64,000 bases of DNA from RPQJ01 sp963726665 (lineage in GTDB: Bacteria; Pseudomonadota; Gammaproteobacteria; Steroidobacterales; Steroidobacteraceae): positions 1 through 64,000 of the forward strand of contig CAVSDW010000009.1 of the NCBI GenBank assembly GCA_963726665.1, written 5' to 3'. The first letter of the stretch is position 1, and each line of letters starts with the position of its first letter. A program made the translations under genes and the position numbers. This document shows positions 1-10,197 of this stretch, in pieces. Below the pieces are notes generated by a model. It ran no database searches, had not been told where the DNA came from, and worked only from the letters and a program-made list of their open reading frames with translations.

Positions 1-644
1 TTGCGGAAGTTGCGCAGGATCAGTTCGTTCGGGACCCCTGTGAACCGGCGGTGACGCTCCGAGTCGAGGCACTTGATGTCGTAATGGACGATGTCGAGGA
101 ATGGCAGCAGCGCCTCGAGCGACTGCCAGCGCCCCATGCCCGAGGTCTCGATCGCCGTCGAGAGGCCGCGTCGCTGCGCTTCCTGGAGCAGGGCCCGCGC
201 GAACTTTCCCTGGCGCAGGACTTCGCCGCCCGACAGCGTGATGCCACCGCCGGAACGCGCGTAGAACGCCTCGTCCGCCTCGACGACGGCGAGCACCTCG
301 TCCACCGTCATGCGCCGGCCGGCGATTTCCATCGCCTTCGACGGGCACACGTCGACGCACTGGCCGCAGCCGGTGCATTTCGCGAAATCGACGACGACCC
401 TGCCGTCCGGGCCGGCGCTGATCGCGCCTTCCGGGCACTTCGGCAGGCAGTAGCCGCACTGCGCCACGCCGATGCACTTCGACGCGCGGTACATGAGCTG
501 CGGCTTCGCACTCAGGCCCTCGGGATTGCTGCAGGCCTTGCAGCGCAGCGGGCAGCCCTTCAGGAACACCGTCGTGCGGATGCCGGGCCCGTCATCCGTC
601 GAGAACCGCTGGATGTTGAAGACGAGCCCGGTGACCGCGTTCAT
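1..644 (-). CDS. Glycyl-radical enzyme activating protein (radical SAM), 3' end beyond the window
   Basis: This protein uses S-adenosylmethionine and a [4Fe-4S] cluster to abstract a hydrogen from the glycyl loop of its partner enzyme, releasing 5'-deoxyadenosine. The 214 residues visible start at an ATG and run without a break to the window edge. Residues near 31-38 read CPLRCKAC, the C-x3-C-x2-C radical SAM signature of this family. They are followed by two ferredoxin-like cysteine sets (around CIGVAQCGYC and CTGCGQCVDVC) that mark activases with an inserted two-cluster domain, and by the GGITLSGGE motif. The gene lies 17 bases downstream of the glycyl radical enzyme on the same strand, so the two almost certainly form one transcription unit. 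The insert excludes the short PflA type. The substrate class of the partner is not determined. Confidence 0.93.
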   Translation of the reverse strand, partial: MNAVTGLVFNIQRFSTDDGPGIRTTVFLKGCPLRCKACSNPEGLSAKPQLMYRASKCIGVAQCGYCLPKCPEGAISAGPDGRVVVDFAKCTGCGQCVDVCPSKAMEIAGRRMTVDEVLAVVEADEAFYARSGGGITLSGGEVLRQGKFARALLQEAQRRGLSTAIETSGMGRWQSLEALLPFLDIVHYDIKCLDSERHRRFTGVPNELILRNFR

Positions 645-661
645 GGTTCAGCCCGCCCCGG

Positions 662-3215
662 TCAGTTCATCTGCTCCTCGGTGCGCGCGATGATCTCGGC
701 CTGCTGCATCGGCGACAGATCCACGAAGTACGCCGAGTAGCCGGCGATGCGCACCACGAGGTTACGGTACTTCTCCGGGTCCTTCTGCGCAGCCAGCAGT
801 GTGGACGCGGTTCAGGATGTTGAACTGCAGGTGCCAGAGCTTCATGTCGCACCAGGTGCGGATGATCTGCATCAGCCGGCGCGTGCCCTCCTCGCCCGCC
901 ACCGTCTGCGGCGTGAACTTCATGTTGATGAGGTCGGCCGCCTTTTCCTTGTAGCCCAGGCAGCGGGCCCGGGCCATGGAACGGAGCGACACCGTCGGTC
1001 CGTTCACGTCCATGCCGTGCGACGGCGAAATGCCCTCGGACAGGTACTCACCCGCGGGACGGCCGCTCGGCGTCGCGCCGACGACGCGGCCCGTCGGGCA
1101 CGTGGATCGTGACCGGGATGCAGCGCAGCATGAATGACTGCCCGTGCGGCTTCGGGTGCCGGTGGATGAAGTCCAGGATGAAGCGCTCGATGTCGAAGCC
1201 GATCTGGTCCACCCAGTCGATGCCGTTGCCGTACTTCGGGGCATTGAGGCACAGCTGGCGGATCGCCTCCCTGCCCTCCCAGTTGCACTCGATCGCCTCG
1301 AGCAGCTCGTCCCAGGTGAGCTTCTTCGTGTCGTAGACCAGGTGCTTGATCGCGGCGAGCGAGTCGATGGCCGTGCCCTTGCCCACGGACTCGATGCAGG
1401 AGAGGTCCATGCCGCCCGGGATGTGCTGCGCCGTGGCGGTGCAGGTCCATGCACTCCTTCGTGGCCAGGTCATGCACCATCGAGGCGAACGGCGCCGCGA
1501 AGTGCCGCGGCTTCAGCTCGAGCGCCACGTACTGCTGCGTCATGATGTGGCGCACGACCTGCTCGAGCTGGGCGCAGAACGCGCTGCCAGACGTCATCGA
1601 AGGTCTTGAACTGCCGGGGATCGCCGGTGCGAAGGCCGAACTGCGCGTCCTTCCAGATCTTGATCTTGCCGTCGCGCAGGGTCATCTCGACGACCGCGCC
1701 GTAGTTGATCATGGCATTGCCGGTGACCTGGGTCTCGCGGTTCACCAGCCGCGACTCGATGCAGCCGGAGCCCGCGTAGTCGAGCGCCTCCGTCGACGGT
1801 CGCGCCGTTGGCAAGGTAGAACGGGACGATCTGCTCGTCGTTCAGCACCTTCGGCGTGCCCTTGCCGTCCTTGATCGCCTCGACTACCGCGTGCAGGAAG
1901 CGCTCCGGCGTATTGGCGTGGATGCGCGCCGCGAGCTCCGGATAGCTCGACTGCAGCGGCCGGGCCGAGTCGAGCATCACGTACGTAAGTTCGTTGGTCG
2001 CGTCGCGGCCGTCCGGCGTCTGCCCGCCGATCGTGATCTGCTCGAAATGCGCGAAGCCCTCCATGCTCGCCGCCGCGGTCGGCGACAACTTCACCTCCGT
2101 GCTCTGCATCATGTTGAGCCAGAGGCACTGCAGGAGTTCCTCGGCGTCCGTCCTGGTGATGCGGCCCTCCTCGAGGTCCTTCTTGTAGAAGGGGTAGAAA
2201 TACTGGTCCATGCGGCCCTGGCTCACCTGGCCGCCGATGTTCTGCTCGAGGCGCGAGAACATCTGCGCGAACCACTGCGCCTGCAGCGCCTCGCGGAAGC
2301 TGCGCGCCGGGTGCTCCGGCACGTGCGCGCAGGCCGCGGCGATCTCCTCGAGCTCGCGCCTGCGCTGCGGGTTCGTCTCCCGCGCAGCCATCTCGGCGGC
2401 GAGCCCGAGTAGCGGCGCGCCCAGGTCGTCATCGCGTCGCAGGTGATGACGATGGCTTCGAGGAAGGGCTTCTTCTCGACCACGTCGTGCGGGTCGTCGA
2501 TCGCGGCGAGGCGCGCCTCGGCCTCCGCCCTGATGCCGGCGCAGCCCTTGTTCAGGATCTTGGCGAAATCGTGGGCCCAGTTCTGCGAATGCCGCCAGAC
2601 GGCCGAGCAGATGCCGACGCCGGTGGCATTGGCGACATTGTTGCGATCCGGCCCGAAGAAGAAGAAGCGTGTCTCCTCCGGCAGCGCGCGCACGAAGGAC
2701 GTGCCGAAGTCCTTGCCGTTCCAGTACGGGTGCAGCACGTCCTCGATGGCGCGCTGGTCTTCGTCCGTCACGACGACCGCGCCCTTCTGTCCCTTCTGCC
2801 TGGCGCACACCTCGACCGCCGCCTTGAGCAGGCTGCCGTCGAGTTCCCCGTAGACGAGACCGTAGCGGCCGAGCCAGGTATTGGGGCGGCCCACGAGGAG
2901 TTCGTCGTCGAAGATCGTGACCGGGATGTTCTCGGTGATGTGCTTGAGGGCCTTCGCCCAGCGCAGCACCATCGGCTGGCCTTCCGTCGTCTTGAACGAC
3001 TCGGTGAAATACACGGCCCGGTCGACTGTGACGCGCGGGCTGCCGTAGGCGCGGATCGCGTCGAACATGCGCAGCACACGGTCGCTGGCGTTGCCATGCA
3101 GCGTCCTGCGACCGGTCTCGATCGCGAGTTCCTGCGCCGACAGCTCGGCGCCGAGCTGCGAAGGCTTCGGATCGATCGATGAAACAGGCGTGCTCGGCAG
3201 GGTGACGGCGTTCAT
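662..3215 (-). CDS. Glycyl radical enzyme (PFL-like family), six frame breaks
   Basis: Reading across three frames gives one protein of about 850 residues, the usual length for the pyruvate formate-lyase superfamily. The C-terminus carries VVRIAGYSAYF, the glycyl radical loop, and the middle carries GSGCIES, the thiyl-radical cysteine site. The ATG at 3215 has GAGGAG seven bases upstream. The frame changes near 2403, 1791, 1587, 1441, 1090 and 802, each repairable by adding or removing one base, and the protein on both sides of each break matches the family. The linked activase is intact as far as it can be seen. The cysteine context (CIES) belongs to the dehydratase/decarboxylase/lyase branches rather than true PFL, but I cannot name the substrate. 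It is either a recent pseudogene or a victim of indel errors. Confidence 0.85.
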
Positions 3216-3450
3216 CGTGCAGCTCCTCGAAGTGGCTCGGACGGCAAATTCGCGCTGGTCGCGGCAGCCTAAACCATGCGCCCATGGGCCTCAGGATGAT
3301 TGCCTTTTGGTAACCTTTTCTTCTCTTTCTGTAATTTCCGCAGCGTCGCTTGCCGGACCTGACCCGCATCGGACAAGGTATTCGCCAGCCGTACTCTCGC
3401 CCCGTTTGGCCGACGGGACAACCGACCCGCCGAATCGAGGAGTTCCAGCC
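3216..3450. promoter_or_regulatory. Divergent intergenic region
   Basis: These 235 bases separate the start of the glycyl radical enzyme (minus strand) from the start of the secreted SRPBCC protein (plus strand) and must carry both promoters. A noticeably A+T-rich stretch at about 3300-3345 is the likeliest promoter core for the minus-strand gene. I see no clear FNR-type or other known operator. Confidence 0.35.
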
Positions 3451-3986
3451 ATGAACCGCCACTTGCTTGTCGCCACGGTCGCCCTGCTCCTGCCGATGGC
3501 CGCACCGGCCGCGGTCACGCAGACCTCGCCCGACGGCGCCATCGTCGAGCACCATTTCCAGGTCGCAGCGTCGCCGCAGGCAGCGTGGAGCGTCCTCGTC
3601 CACCCCGAGCTCTGGTGGCCCTCCGATCACACCTGGTCGGGCAACCGCGCCAACCTGCGCATGGAGGCCCAGGCCGGGGGATGCTTCTGCGAAAACTGGG
3701 GAGAGTCGAGTGCCGAGCACGGGCGCGTCGTGATGGCCCAGCCCGGCAAGCTGCTCAGGATCCGCGGCGCATTGGGGCCGCTGCAGGACATGGCCGTCAC
3801 CGGCGTGCTGACAGTGAAACTCAACGCGACCGCTTCCGGCGGCACCGAGGCGACGGTGACCTACCGCGTGAGCGGCGACGCCTCGCACAAGCTCGACGCG
3901 TTCATCCCGGCCGTGGACCAGGTGATCGGGCTGCAGTTCGGCGCGTTCGCCGCCTGGGCGTCGGCACGCCTAAGCCTGCGCCTTGA
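3451..3986 (+). CDS. Secreted SRPBCC/START-fold protein, 3' end uncertain
   Basis: The protein starts with a clear Sec signal peptide (MNRHLLVATVALLLPMAAPA) and continues as a polyketide-cyclase/SRPBCC-like domain. The opening VEHHFQVAASPQAAWSVLV and the WWPSDHTWSG segment are typical of the small ligand-binding START fold. Function is unknown; such exported copies are often labelled ATPase activator or polyketide cyclase without evidence. The start frame does not terminate where the domain should end. It runs on, antisense, into the DUF885 gene, whereas the other two frames stop at 3973 and 3986. A one-base error near 3950-3970 therefore probably hides the true stop, and the end given is an estimate. 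It is convergent with the DUF885 gene. Confidence 0.6.
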
Positions 3987-5810
3987 CCTTCGCGATCCAC
4001 TCGTCGACGAGGCGTTCGAGCACGGTCAGCGGCACGGCGCCGTTCTCGAGCACGACGGTGTGGAAGTCCTTGAGGCTGAACCTGTCACCGAGCTCGGCGC
4101 GCGCCTTCTCGCGCAGCTCCAGGATCTTGAGCTGCCCGACCTTGTAGGCGCAGGCCTGCCCCGGCAGCGCCATGTAGCGCTCGACCTCGGAGGTCATGTC
4201 GCTTTCGGTCTTGCCGGTGACCCCGACCATGTAGGCAATGGCCTGTTCGCGGGTCCAGCCCTTGGCATGAATCCCGGTGTCCACGACCAGTCGCGCCGCA
4301 CGCAGCATTTCCTCCTGCAGGCGCCCGAGGTCGCCGAGCGGGTCGTCCTTGTACATGCCGATCTCGGCGGCGAGACGCTCCGCGTACAAGGCCCATCCTT
4401 CGACGTACGCGGTGTAGATCGGCTGCTGGCGGATCAGCGGCATGTCCTTCAGCCCCTGGGCCGTCGAGATCTGGAAATGGTGACCCGGAATGCCCTCGTG
4501 GTACGAAAGCGTCTTCATGTACCACTGCGGCACTTCACTCATGTCGCGCAGGTTCGCGAAGAATACGCCCGGGCGTGACCCGTCCATCGCCGCCGCCTCG
4601 TAATACGCCCCGGACGAGCCCTTCTCCGACGACGCGGGCACACGCTCGACCTTGAGGCGTCCCGGCGGGATGGTGCGAAAATACTCGGGCATGCGGGCCG
4701 CGACTTCGTCCAGGATCTGCTGGTAACGGGCGAGTGCCTGCCGGCGGCCGGCGTCGTCATTCGAGTACATGTAGCGCGGGTCCTTGCCGAGCGCGGCCAT
4801 GCGTTCGCCGACCGTGCCCTCGACCATCCCCTGCCCCTTGAGCAGCGTGTCCATCTCCGCCGTGATGCGCGCGACCTCGTCGAGGCCCATCTGGTGAACC
4901 TGCAGAGGGGTGTAGTCCGTGGTCGTGAACTGCTTCAGCATCGCCTGGTAGTAGGCGATACCGTCGGGGAGCCGGCCCACACCGTCGGCCGTCGCGTCCG
5001 CCTTCGGGCGCTGCTCGACCAGCGCGTCGGCCATGCGCCGGTAGGCGGGATACACGCCGTTCGTGACCGCGGCGATCGCCTCGTCGCGAAAGCGCTCGCG
5101 CGCCGCCGCATCGATGTCCTTCGCCGACTTCATGCGCTCGACGAACGTCGTGACCAACGCGTTGTCCGCGGGCTTCGGCGCGATCGTGTCGTTGATGACC
5201 ACCAGCGACTTATCGACCAGCGACCGCGGCAGCACCACACCCGCCTCGGACTGGCGCTGCATCTCGCCGGTGAGCGCATCGAGCTTCCCGCCCATCGCCT
5301 GGAGCCTCGAGACGTAGTTGCGGGCAGTCTTCTCGTTCTTGATGACGTGCTGGCTCTGCATGAAGCTCGCGAGCTGCACCTGCGAGCCGAACATCGGGCT
5401 GATCGGGTAGATGCCCTCGGACGACAGCCAGTCGAACTGCCTTGAACGCGACCTGCGACCCGTAGAAATCGAGCAGGATGTCGTAGGTGACCTGGTCCTG
5501 GGGGCCGAGCTTCGCCCGGTCGAATTCCTTGACCTCCTCGAGCGACTTGCTCGGCAAACGCGTAATCCGAGTCGCGCTTCCCGACCCCGACTTCAGCGAG
5601 CTTGCCGGAGTGCCGGTCGAAGATGGTCCCGTCGGCAATGCCGACTGTAGTGAAGAGCTCCGGGTTACGGGCCAGGAAGTAGAGCGCCTGCCGATTCGCA
5701 AGCTGGTTGATCGTGAACGGGTGCCCCCAGACGATGCGATACCCGGCGTACGCGCCGACCAGGACGAGCGCAAGCGTCGTCCAGCCCAGGATCTTCAGGA
5801 TCTTCTTCAT
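3970..5810 (-). CDS. DUF885 family membrane-anchored metallopeptidase-like protein, two frame breaks
   Basis: The ATG at 5810 follows a strong GGAGG and gives MKKILKILGWTTLALVLVGA, an uncleaved N-terminal membrane anchor or signal sequence. The body contains SYHEGIPGHHFQ, the DUF885 hallmark that resembles a zinc-binding HExxH variant, and ends in the normal family C-terminus. Two single-base frame breaks, near 5550 and 5441, separate three pieces whose protein sequence joins smoothly (FAEQ/SLEEVKEFD, then AFK/QFDWLSSEG). Repaired length is about 613 residues, normal for the family. DUF885 proteins are presumed periplasmic or surface peptidases, but the substrate is unknown. The gene is divergent from the glycosyltransferase, with 74 bases between them. 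Confidence 0.82.
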
Positions 5811-5884
5811 CGGGACCTCCCCGGCGTGACAGCGGAGTCTTATGCCAATATCCTCGGACTGTCCACACGAACCTCGCTGCCCGA

Positions 5885-7002
5885 ATGTCCCGCCGCACGA
5901 CACTCTGCCTGTGCATGATCGTAAAGGACGAGGCGCCGGTGATCCGCCGCTGCCTCGATTCGGTGCGGCCGCTCATCGACCACTGGGTGATCGTAGACAC
6001 GGGGTCCACGGACGGGACGCAGGACATCATTCGCGAGCACCTCAAGGACCTGCCCGGGGAACTTCACGAGCGGCCGTGGCGCGATTTTGCACACAACCGG
6101 TCCGAGGCCCTCGCGCTGGCGAGGCCGCATGCCGACTATTCGCTGATCATCGACGCCGACGACGTGCTCGAGATCCCCAAGGGCTACAAGCTGCCCAGGC
6201 TCAACGGCCGACGCCTACTACATCGACATCGACCACCCGCCAATCCGCTACCAGCGCATGCAGATTGTGAGCAACGCCCGCCCCTGGCACTACCGGGGCG
6301 TACTGCACGAGTTCCTGACCTGCGAGGGTTCGGGTCCCGCCGGCAAGCTGCCGCTCGTCAACCGGATGCATTTCGATGGCGCAAGGCGGCGCGATCCAGC
6401 GACGTTCGCGAGAGATGCCGCGGTGCTCGAGCAGGCGCTGGCCACGGAGACCGACCCGTTCCTCAAGTCACGCTACACGTTCTACCTGGCGCAGAGTTGT
6501 CGCGACAGCGGTCTACAAGGAGAAGGCTCTCGGCCTCTACCTGGCCCGCGCGGAGATGGGCTACTGGCAGGACGAAGTATTCGTGAGCCTGCTCGAGGCC
6601 GCACGGCTCAAGGAGCAGCTCGGTTACGAGGAGCAGGACGTCATCGACGCCTACCTGAAGGCGGCGAAGGCGGCTCCGCGCCGGGCCGAGGCGTTGCACG
6701 GCGCGGCCCGCTACTGCCGTGAGAAGAAGCGCTACGAGGAAGGCTACCGGTACGCAAAATCGGGCCTCAAGATCCGGGCGCCCGCGGACGGCCTGTTCGT
6801 GGAAACGGCGGTCTACAAGTGGAGCCTGCTGGACGAGTTCTCGATCCACGCCTACTGGGTTGGGCGCTATCGCGAGTCGCTCGAGGCCTGCCTGAAGCTG
6901 CTCATGGACGGGCATTGCCCGGCCGAACACGAGGAGCGCATCCTGGCCAACGGGGCGAATGCGAAGCGCAAGCTCGAAGAGCGGGACCGAGGCAAGGGTT
7001 GA
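5885..7002 (+). CDS. Family 2 glycosyltransferase with TPR-like C-terminus, two frame breaks
   Basis: The N-terminal half is a GT-A fold transferase of the type that opens MIVKDEAPVIRRCLDSV and carries DTGSTDGTQD for nucleotide binding and IDADDVLEI as the metal-binding DxD-like site. The C-terminal half (AEMGYWQDEVFVSLLEAARL onward) looks like helical TPR repeats, a combination common in proteins annotated as SPBc2-type glycosyltransferases. Two single-base breaks, near 6206 and 6512, interrupt an otherwise continuous protein of about 371 residues. The acceptor is unknown. No other polysaccharide genes lie nearby, so it is not part of a visible surface-glycan cluster. Confidence 0.82.
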
Positions 7003-7064
7003 GGCCGAAGCCGAGGCCCGCGTCGGGCCGGAGCGACCACACAGAAACACAAGCGGGGGGAACC

Positions 7065-7490
7065 ATGCCGACCAATTCAGAATTCCTGTTGCCGGTGCTC
7101 GCGCTCGTCGCGTGGACGTTCGCGATGTGGGCGTGGATGTATGCGACCCGGATTCCGGCGATGCGAGCCGCCGGGATCGACCCGCAGGAGGCGGCGACTA
7201 CGGACGCGCTGGCGCAACGCCTGCCTCCCGAGGTGCGCTGGAAGGCCGACAACTACAACCACCTTCACGAACAGCCGACGGTCTTCTACGCGCTCATGTT
7301 CCTCGCCGTCCTGACCGGCGGCAACGACCACACGGCGCTCATGCTCGCCTGGGCGTACGTCGGAATCCGTGTCGTGCACTCGCTGGTGCAGGCGACAGTG
7401 AACCGCATCGTCGTGCGCTTCGCGATCTTCAACCTGGGGTCGCTGGTGCTCGTGGCATTCACGGTGCGCGAGGCGATGCGGCTGCTCTGA
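7065..7490 (+). CDS. MAPEG family integral membrane protein
   Basis: This 141-residue protein has four hydrophobic segments and the MAPEG family pattern around NYNHLHEQPTVFYALMFLA, where the N-H-x-E-Q-P loop lines the glutathione-binding region in eicosanoid and glutathione-metabolising relatives. A purine-rich stretch (GCGGGGGGAACC) precedes the ATG. In bacteria such proteins are usually of unknown substrate and sit in the cytoplasmic membrane. It may be co-transcribed with the upstream glycosyltransferase (62-base gap) and is convergent with nadB, with only 12 bases between the stop codons. Confidence 0.85.
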   Translation: MPTNSEFLLPVLALVAWTFAMWAWMYATRIPAMRAAGIDPQEAATTDALAQRLPPEVRWKADNYNHLHEQPTVFYALMFLAVLTGGNDHTALMLAWAYVGIRVVHSLVQATVNRIVVRFAIFNLGSLVLVAFTVREAMRLL

Positions 7491-7502
7491 CGGGGCGGCA
7501 CG

Positions 7503-9071
7503 CTACTCGCGGTAGTGGCAGCCGCGGCTCTCGCGGTTTTCCCAGGCCGCCAGCGTGACGATGAGCGCCACGCGGACCGCGTTGCGCAGCCCGATCAGTT
7601 CGTCCGACAGCGCAGCGGCACGGTAGAAACGCTCGATCTCGACCTCGAGGTTCCTCAAGTCGCTGATCGCGCGCGCGAGGCGCCGCGTCGTGCGCACCAG
7701 CCCCACGTAATTCCACATGATGTGCTTGATGGAGGTCACGTCCTGCGCGACCAGCGCCGCATCGGGGGCCTCGGCGCCGGTCGGCTGCCAGGGCGGGATG
7801 TCGTCGAAGAGCGCCGCGCTGCGCGGCTCGAGGCTTTCGGCGATGTGTCGCGCCGATCGATGCCCCCACACGAGACCTTCGAGCAGGGAGGTGCTCGCGA
7901 GGCGGTTGGCACCGTGCACGCCCGTGCAGGACACCTCGCCGATCGCGTACAGGCGGTCGAGCGTACTGCGGCCGTTCTCGTCCACCCACACGCCGCCGCA
8001 TGAATAGTGAGCGGCCGGCACCACCGGCAGCAGGTCGCGCGTGATGTCGATCCCGTATTCGAGACAGCTCTGGTACATCCCGGGGAACTCGGCACGGATG
8101 CGCTCCGCGGGAATGTAGGAGGCAAGGTCGAGGTACACGTTCTTCACGCCGCGAGCCAGCATCTCGGCGTGGATGCTGCGCGAGACCACGTCGCGCGGCG
8201 CGAGGTCCTTCCACTCCGGGTCGTAGCGGTCCATGAACGGCGTGCGCCGGTCGTCCACCAGCCGCGCGCCGGCGCCGCGGACCGCCTCGGTGATCAGGAA
8301 ACACGGGGCGTTGCGGTGGTAGAAGGCCGTCGGGTGAAACTGGACGTATTCGGTGTTGATCACGCGCGCGCCCGCGCGGTAGGCCATCGCGAGACCGTCG
8401 CCGCGCGCACCGACCGGGTTGGTCGTGCGCAGGAAGATCTGCCCCAGGCCGCCGGTGGCCAGTATGGTCGCGCGCGCGAAGCAGCGGACGACCTCGTTGG
8501 TGGCCTGGTCGAGCATGTAGGCCCCGACGCAGGAAACGGGATCGTACACGGCGCGACGGTCGCGGCCATGATGCGCGGGCGTGAGCAGGTCCACGGCCGT
8601 GTGACCGGTGAGGAACCGCACCCGCGGATTGCGTTCCAGCTCGGCGATCAACGCATCCTCGATGGCCCGGCCGGTCGAGTCGGTCGAGTGCACGATGCGC
8701 GGCAGCGAGTGCCCGCCCTCGCGGCCGAGCGAGAGGGTGCCGTCCGGGCGGTGATCGAAGGGCACCCGCAACCGGTCGATCAGGACCGACTGCACGAGGT
8801 CGGGGCCGGTGCGCGCGAGCAATTCGACGGCCTGCTCGCGGCAGATTCCCGCGCCCGCGTGGAGCACGTCCTGCGTGAGCAGGTCCGGAGAGTCGCCCTC
8901 GCCCCGGAAGATGATGCCGCCCTGCGCCCAGTAGGTGTTCGACTCGGTGGCTTCCTGCGCGCGGGTCGCGATGACGACGTCGAGGCCCGCGTCGGCGAGC
9001 TCGAGCGCCGCCGTGCCCCCGGCGATGCCGCAGCCGAGGATCAGGACGTCGCTGTGGACCGCGGCTTTCAA
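7503..9071 (-). CDS. nadB: L-aspartate oxidase
   Basis: NadB oxidises L-aspartate to iminoaspartate, which NadA condenses with DHAP to make quinolinate for NAD. The protein (522 residues) opens with SDVLILGCGIAGGTAALE, the FAD dinucleotide-binding motif, and has the family blocks ESNTYWAQGG, EYVQFHPTAFY, SCGGVWVDENGRS and GVHGANRLASTSLLEGLVWG. The best start is a TTG at 9071 that overlaps the nadA stop (TTGA), because it places the Rossmann motif at the normal distance from the N-terminus and no ATG lies in the right place. The overlap implies translational coupling with nadA. Confidence 0.95.
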   Translation of the reverse strand: MKAAVHSDVLILGCGIAGGTAALELADAGLDVVIATRAQEATESNTYWAQGGIIFRGEGDSPDLLTQDVLHAGAGICREQAVELLARTGPDLVQSVLIDRLRVPFDHRPDGTLSLGREGGHSLPRIVHSTDSTGRAIEDALIAELERNPRVRFLTGHTAVDLLTPAHHGRDRRAVYDPVSCVGAYMLDQATNEVVRCFARATILATGGLGQIFLRTTNPVGARGDGLAMAYRAGARVINTEYVQFHPTAFYHRNAPCFLITEAVRGAGARLVDDRRTPFMDRYDPEWKDLAPRDVVSRSIHAEMLARGVKNVYLDLASYIPAERIRAEFPGMYQSCLEYGIDITRDLLPVVPAAHYSCGGVWVDENGRSTLDRLYAIGEVSCTGVHGANRLASTSLLEGLVWGHRSARHIAESLEPRSAALFDDIPPWQPTGAEAPDAALVAQDVTSIKHIMWNYVGLVRTTRRLARAISDLRNLEVEIERFYRAAALSDELIGLRNAVRVALIVTLAAWENRESRGCHYRE

Positions 9072-10123
9072 TCGACCTTCGGCCCGACGGCGAGCATGCG
9101 TTCCACGGCGCGCAGCGCGCGGACGCGGATGTCCTCCGGCACCTCGATGACCCATCGCATGTCGCGCAGCGAGTCGCGCGTGTGCTCGAGGGTGATCTCG
9201 TTCATGTGCGGGCAGCGGTGGCTGCAGAGCCTCAGCATTTCCTTGCCCGGGTTCGCGGCGACGATGTTGTCGCCCATCGAGCACTCCGTGAGGAGCAGGA
9301 AGCGCTTCGCGTTCGATTTCTCGACGGCCCTGATCATCGCGGTCGTGCTGCCGGAGAAGTCCGCCTTCTCGACCACGTCCGGGCTGCACTCCGGGTGCGC
9401 GAGGATCATGACGTCCGGGAACTGCCGTCGCACGTCGTCCACGTCCGCCGGGGTGAAGAGCTCGTGCACCTCGCAGCGGCCCTTCCACGCGATCATGACC
9501 TGTTCCACGTCGCTGCCGACCTTTGCGGCGCCTGGCTTCGGCAGCACGCTCGGCACGATGACGTGACAGCCGGTTTCACGCGCAACGTTTCGTGCCAGGT
9601 ACTCGTCCGGCAGGAAGATGACCGTATCGGACTTGAGCGACTCGACCACCGCGACTGCGTTGCTCGAGGTGCAGCAGATGTCGCACTCCGCCTTCACGTC
9701 CGCGTAGGTATTGATGTAGGTCACGATCGGCACGCCGGGATACGCCGCGCGCAGCGCGCGCACGTCGGCCGCCGTGATGCTCTCGGCGAGCGAGCAGCCG
9801 CCCTTCTCGGTGGGCAGCAGCACGGTCTTGGTCGGGTTCAGGATCTTCGCCGTCTCGGCCATGAAGCGCACGCCGCAGAACACGATGACGGACTTGTCCG
9901 TCTCGGCGGCGCGACGGCTGAGTTCGAGGGAGTCGCCCTGGAAGTCTGGCACGGAATGGAACAGCGCCGGCTCCATGTAGTTGTGGCCGAGGATGACGGC
10001 GTCGCGCTCGATCTTGAGCCGATGCACCTCCGCCGCGACTTCGGCCTTGAGCAGGATCTCGCCCTCGGGCATCACGTCGCCGAGCTTGTCCTTCAGGTTT
10101 CGATAGATTTCTTCGACTTGCAT
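9068..10123 (-). CDS. nadA: Quinolinate synthase
   Basis: NadA is the [4Fe-4S] enzyme that turns iminoaspartate and DHAP into quinolinate. The 351-residue sequence has the GHNYM motif and the three conserved cluster cysteines: C83 in VFCGVRFMAE, C217 in WKGRCEVHE and C281 in TECSMGDN. The ATG at 10123 is the first gene of a two-gene nadA-nadB unit. It is divergent from the downstream reductase gene, with 74 bases between the starts. Confidence 0.96.
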   Translation of the reverse strand: MQVEEIYRNLKDKLGDVMPEGEILLKAEVAAEVHRLKIERDAVILGHNYMEPALFHSVPDFQGDSLELSRRAAETDKSVIVFCGVRFMAETAKILNPTKTVLLPTEKGGCSLAESITAADVRALRAAYPGVPIVTYINTYADVKAECDICCTSSNAVAVVESLKSDTVIFLPDEYLARNVARETGCHVIVPSVLPKPGAAKVGSDVEQVMIAWKGRCEVHELFTPADVDDVRRQFPDVMILAHPECSPDVVEKADFSGSTTAMIRAVEKSNAKRFLLLTECSMGDNIVAANPGKEMLRLCSHRCPHMNEITLEHTRDSLRDMRWVIEVPEDIRVRALRAVERMLAVGPKVD

Positions 10124-10197
10124 GCGGCTGTCCGGGGCGGGTGCGCCAGGGGGGAATTCTATGCCATGCTGACCGGATCCGCGTCCCGGAGAAAGTC

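Noticed and set aside
662..3215. Pyruvate formate-lyase (PflB) call
   Set aside because: True PFL has two adjacent active-site cysteines; here the site reads GSGCIES with a single cysteine, and the activase has the extra ferredoxin domain.
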